The notes beneath the pieces were generated by a model. The model was given only the letters and a program-made list of their open reading frames with translations, had not been told where the DNA came from and did not search any database. This document shows positions 22,457 to 24,701 of a stretch of DNA of 24,701 bases, piece by piece. Source of the DNA: DASWED01 sp036394995. GTDB taxonomy: Bacteria; Actinomycetota; UBA4738; JACQTL01. Every line of letters starts with the position of its first letter. The stretch's first letter is position 1. The DNA is taken from NCBI GenBank assembly GCA_036394995.1, contig DASWED010000018.1, positions 1-24,701 on the forward strand. The letters run 5' to 3'. A program made the position numbers and the translations under genes.

Positions 22457-23409
22457 CGACCGTCGAGGACGAACCTGTCCACAACCTCGCCGTTCGCCGT
22501 GACCGCCCGGCCCACCAGCCGGTCCCGGGTCACCCGCAGGTCCACGAACAGGTGGTCGTGGTCGTCGATCATCCGCGGGGCCGGGGTCCCGTTCGGACAG
22601 AGGGCCGGGCTGGCCGGGTACAGGTCCTTGCCCCCGGCGCCGTCCACGACGTACGTGACGCCGTTGGTGGCCGGGAACCGCTGGTAGTTGTGGTCGTGGC
22701 CATTCAGCACGAGGTCCACGCCGGCCTCGGCGAACATCGGCGTCCACAGCTCGTCCACGGACGGCGTGCTGGGGTGGAAGCCGCAGCTGAACACGGGGTG
22801 GTGGAACACCACCACCGTCCAGGGGGCCCGCCCGGCCGACAGCCGGTTCCGCAGCCAGTCCATCTGCCCGGCGTTGCCGACGTCGTTCGAGTCGAGGACC
22901 ACGAGCTCCACCGGGCCGATCCGGCGCGCGTACCAGCGCCCCGGCATGTCCAGCAGCGCCATCTCGGCCCGCCCGCCGTCGGCGCCGATGTCGTGGTTCC
23001 CGAGCGCGGCCACCAGCGGGATCCCGCGGTCGTCGACCCACCCGTACGGCCCCGACCATGCCGCCTGGAAGTCCTGCGGTCCGCCGTCCTCGTACACGTT
23101 GTCGCCGGTGGTCACCAGCCCGTCGATGCGATGGCCGTCCGCCCACTGCCGCAGCCGGTCGGCCACACCGCCCTCGGCGTCATCCTTGGAGCCGAAGTCC
23201 CCGATCACGTCGAACCCGAACATCGGTCCGGCGTCGTGCGGGTGCTCGGGGTCGGGCGTCCGCGGCGAGGCCGTGCTCGAGACCCCCCGCCAGGGCTCCC
23301 GGGAGGGCGCCCCCGACGATCGGTGACCCGACGGCCCGGACGGATCGCACGCGGCGAGCGAGACCCCAAGCGCGAGCAGGACGAGCAGAAGACGAGCACG
23401 GGAGGGCAT
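22453..23409 (-). CDS. Purple-acid-phosphatase-like metallophosphoesterase lipoprotein
   Basis: Probably exported and lipid-anchored: hydrophobic segment LLLVLLALGVSLAAC with a lipobox Cys at residue 22 (numbering from the GTG at 23412), then a disordered Ser/Pro linker. The catalytic domain (about 64-319) contains all five metal motifs of purple acid phosphatases: D72-x-G (GDFG), GDNVY with D104 and Y107, GNHD (N139, H140), VVFHHP, and GHDH (H239, H241). Substrate unknown; phosphomonoesters are likely. Start: ATG at 23409, or GTG one codon upstream. A GATACT -10 lies 6 nt before the ATG, suggesting a leaderless mRNA. Confidence 0.88.
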   Translation of the reverse strand: MPSRARLLLVLLALGVSLAACDPSGPSGHRSSGAPSREPWRGVSSTASPRTPDPEHPHDAGPMFGFDVIGDFGSKDDAEGGVADRLRQWADGHRIDGLVTTGDNVYEDGGPQDFQAAWSGPYGWVDDRGIPLVAALGNHDIGADGGRAEMALLDMPGRWYARRIGPVELVVLDSNDVGNAGQMDWLRNRLSAGRAPWTVVVFHHPVFSCGFHPSTPSVDELWTPMFAEAGVDLVLNGHDHNYQRFPATNGVTYVVDGAGGKDLYPASPALCPNGTPAPRMIDDHDHLFVDLRVTRDRLVGRAVTANGEVVDRFVLDGR

Positions 23410-23415
23410 CACCTG

Positions 23416-23443
23416 AGTATCGGTGACCGGCCCGCGTTCTGAA
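23416..23443 (-). promoter_or_regulatory. Putative promoter of the phosphatase gene
   Basis: TTCAGA (rc of 23438-23443) and GATACT (rc of 23416-23421) with a 16-nt spacer, in the 48-nt gap after the DUF1385 gene. The hexamer-to-ATG distance of 6 nt predicts transcription starting at the start codon. Confidence 0.45.
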
Positions 23444-23460
23444 GACTCCCTGCCCCCACG

Positions 23461-24510
23461 TCAGCCGGACGCGGGAGCGGCCTGGCGCTCCGCGGCCTCG
23501 GCCGCCAGCACGGCGTTGAACGAGGCGATGGCCACGTCGATCTGGTCGGTGGTGGGCTGGCGGGTGGTGATCTTCTGGAGCCACAGCCCCGGCGCCATCA
23601 GCACCCGCATCACGACGGAGCGGTGGAACTTGGCTCCCAGGCGCAGCAGCTCGAACGCGATGCCGGCGATCAGCGGGATCGCGATGATCCGCGACAGGAT
23701 CGTCCACAGCCACCCCGGGTTGCCGAACAGGGCGAACACGATGATCGCGATGATCATCACGATCAGCAGGAAGTTCGTGCCGCACCGGACGTGCAGCGTG
23801 GAGAACCGGTCCACGGACGCCGGCTCGAGCGGCGCGTCGTGCTCGTACGCGGCGATGGTCTTGTGCTCGGCCCCGTGGTACTGGAACACCCGCTTCACGT
23901 CCTTGAGCGTCCCGATCAGGGCCAGGTAGGCCAGGAACAGGCCCACCCGGAACAGCCCCTCGTAGATGTTCGACAGCAGGCTCGAGTGCACCACGTGCTT
24001 GCGGGCGAACCCGAACAGCACCGCCGGGCCCACCATGAAGATGACCACGAACACGAACAGGGCCACCCCCATCGACAGCCCCATCTGCTTCTTGGTGAGG
24101 CGCTCCTCCTCGGGGACCGACTGGTTGGCCGAGATGGTCAGGGCCCGCATGCCGATCGACAGGGCCTGGCCCAGGGCCAGGATGCCGCGGAGTCCGGGGG
24201 TCTTGAGGAATGGGAACCGGTCCCCGATCGTCTTCACCCGGTGAGCCTCCAGGTGCACGTCGCCGTCGGCCTTGCGCACGGCGATGGCCCAGTGGTCCCG
24301 GCCTCGCATCATCACGCCCTCGATGACCGCCTGGCCCCCGTAGAAATGCTGTTCGCGCTCCGCGGCCGCCGGACCGGGCGGCGGGGCCTCCTCGGGCGCC
24401 CCCCGGAGCGGATCGGGCTCGTCGGGGACGGCGGGGACGGCGAAGGACGAGCCGGGAGTCACCGGCGCGTCCCCGGACGGGTTGTCAGCGGGCGCGCCGT
24501 GCTCCGTCAT
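23461..24510 (-). CDS. DUF1385 (YqhQ-like) membrane protein
   Basis: Integral membrane protein of 349 residues and unknown biochemical role. The N-terminal 50 residues are Pro/Glu/Ala-rich and disordered. The family motif GGQAVIEGVMMRG is at 58-70. Four main hydrophobic segments follow (roughly 146-168, 186-206, 245-263, 268-290), with the conserved YHGAEHKTIAAYE between the second and third. The ATG lies 10 nt after the rpmE stop, preceded by AGGGA. The rpmE-DUF1385-prfA neighbourhood is widespread in Clostridia and actinobacteria, which suggests a housekeeping role that remains uncharacterised. Confidence 0.93.
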   Translation of the reverse strand: MTEHGAPADNPSGDAPVTPGSSFAVPAVPDEPDPLRGAPEEAPPPGPAAAEREQHFYGGQAVIEGVMMRGRDHWAIAVRKADGDVHLEAHRVKTIGDRFPFLKTPGLRGILALGQALSIGMRALTISANQSVPEEERLTKKQMGLSMGVALFVFVVIFMVGPAVLFGFARKHVVHSSLLSNIYEGLFRVGLFLAYLALIGTLKDVKRVFQYHGAEHKTIAAYEHDAPLEPASVDRFSTLHVRCGTNFLLIVMIIAIIVFALFGNPGWLWTILSRIIAIPLIAGIAFELLRLGAKFHRSVVMRVLMAPGLWLQKITTRQPTTDQIDVAIASFNAVLAAEAAERQAAPASG

Positions 24511-24520
24511 CCGTTCGTCC

Positions 24521-24701
24521 CTACCCGGCGTTCTTCGCGTACCGGCGCTGGAACCGCTCGACGCGGCCGCCGGTGTCGACGAGCTTCTGCTTGCCCGTGT
24601 AGAACGGGTGGCAGTTCGAGCAGATCTCCACGCGCAGCTCGTCCGAGGTGGAACGCGTCTGGAACGTGTTCCCGCACGAGCAGTGCACGGTGGCCAGCTT
24701 G
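24521..24701 (-). CDS. rpmE: 50S ribosomal protein L31, zinc-binding type, 5' end outside the window
   Basis: The last 60 residues of L31 are visible. They start at KLATVHCSCGNTF and continue through EICSNCHPFYTGKQK to RYAKNAG and a TAG. The CxC and CxxC cysteines (the zinc-ribbon ligands of the C+ form) are present, so this is the zinc-containing paralogue. About ten N-terminal residues and the start codon lie beyond the right edge. It heads the gene run that continues with DUF1385. Confidence 0.95.
   Translation of the reverse strand, partial: KLATVHCSCGNTFQTRSTSDELRVEICSNCHPFYTGKQKLVDTGGRVERFQRRYAKNAG

Overview
This is a very GC-rich chromosomal segment with GTG used as start codon in about nine genes. 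It almost certainly comes from an actinobacterium (Actinomycetota), probably a deep-branching or uncultured one. The supporting marks are an F1 delta subunit with an internally duplicated N-terminal region, an F1 alpha subunit with a C-terminal tail of about 37 residues, RpiB of the glutamate (GSGxGEQ) type found in Mycobacterium, and the rpmE-prfA-prmC-sua5-wecA-atp gene neighbourhood. Nothing in the window looks like a prophage, transposon, CRISPR array, tRNA or rRNA.

Layout, read from the right because most genes are on the minus strand. (1) 24701 to 14405: rpmE (5' end cut off), a DUF1385 membrane protein, a purple-acid-phosphatase-like lipoprotein, a DivIVA-domain protein, then prfA, prmC, sua5/tsaC, a low-molecular-weight phosphatase, rpiB, glyA and wecA in one tight translation, metabolism and envelope operon. 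A wrecked phosphodiester glycosidase gene lies on the plus strand between divIVA and prfA. (2) 14408 back to 11749, plus strand: a cysE-like hexapeptide acyltransferase, a stand-alone CheY-like receiver and a class III aminotransferase resembling HemL. (3) 11602 to 5980, minus strand: hisD alone, then a complete polyamine-type ABC importer, potA-potD-potB-potC. (4) 5826 to 1, minus strand: the ATP synthase operon atpZ-atpI-atpB-atpE-atpF-atpH-atpA-atpG-atpD, with atpD cut by the window edge.

The ATP synthase operon has the clearest control region: a TTGACG-N18-TACAAT promoter whose predicted transcript starts 3 nt before the atpZ ATG (effectively leaderless), and a perfect CRP/GlxR-type site (TGTGA-N6-TCACA) centred near -94.5. 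Several other genes (cysE-like, prfA, the phosphatase) also have -10-like hexamers 6-9 nt before the start codon, suggesting leaderless mRNAs are common here. Blocks 2 and 3 separate wecA from the atp genes, which are adjacent in many actinobacteria.

I found no wholly new biological system. The best leads are the CRP-like control of ATP synthase, the decayed glycosidase gene, the cysE-like protein lacking usual serine-binding residues, the phosphatase lipoprotein with all five purple-acid-phosphatase motifs, and the Asp (rather than Glu) in the ATP synthase c ring.
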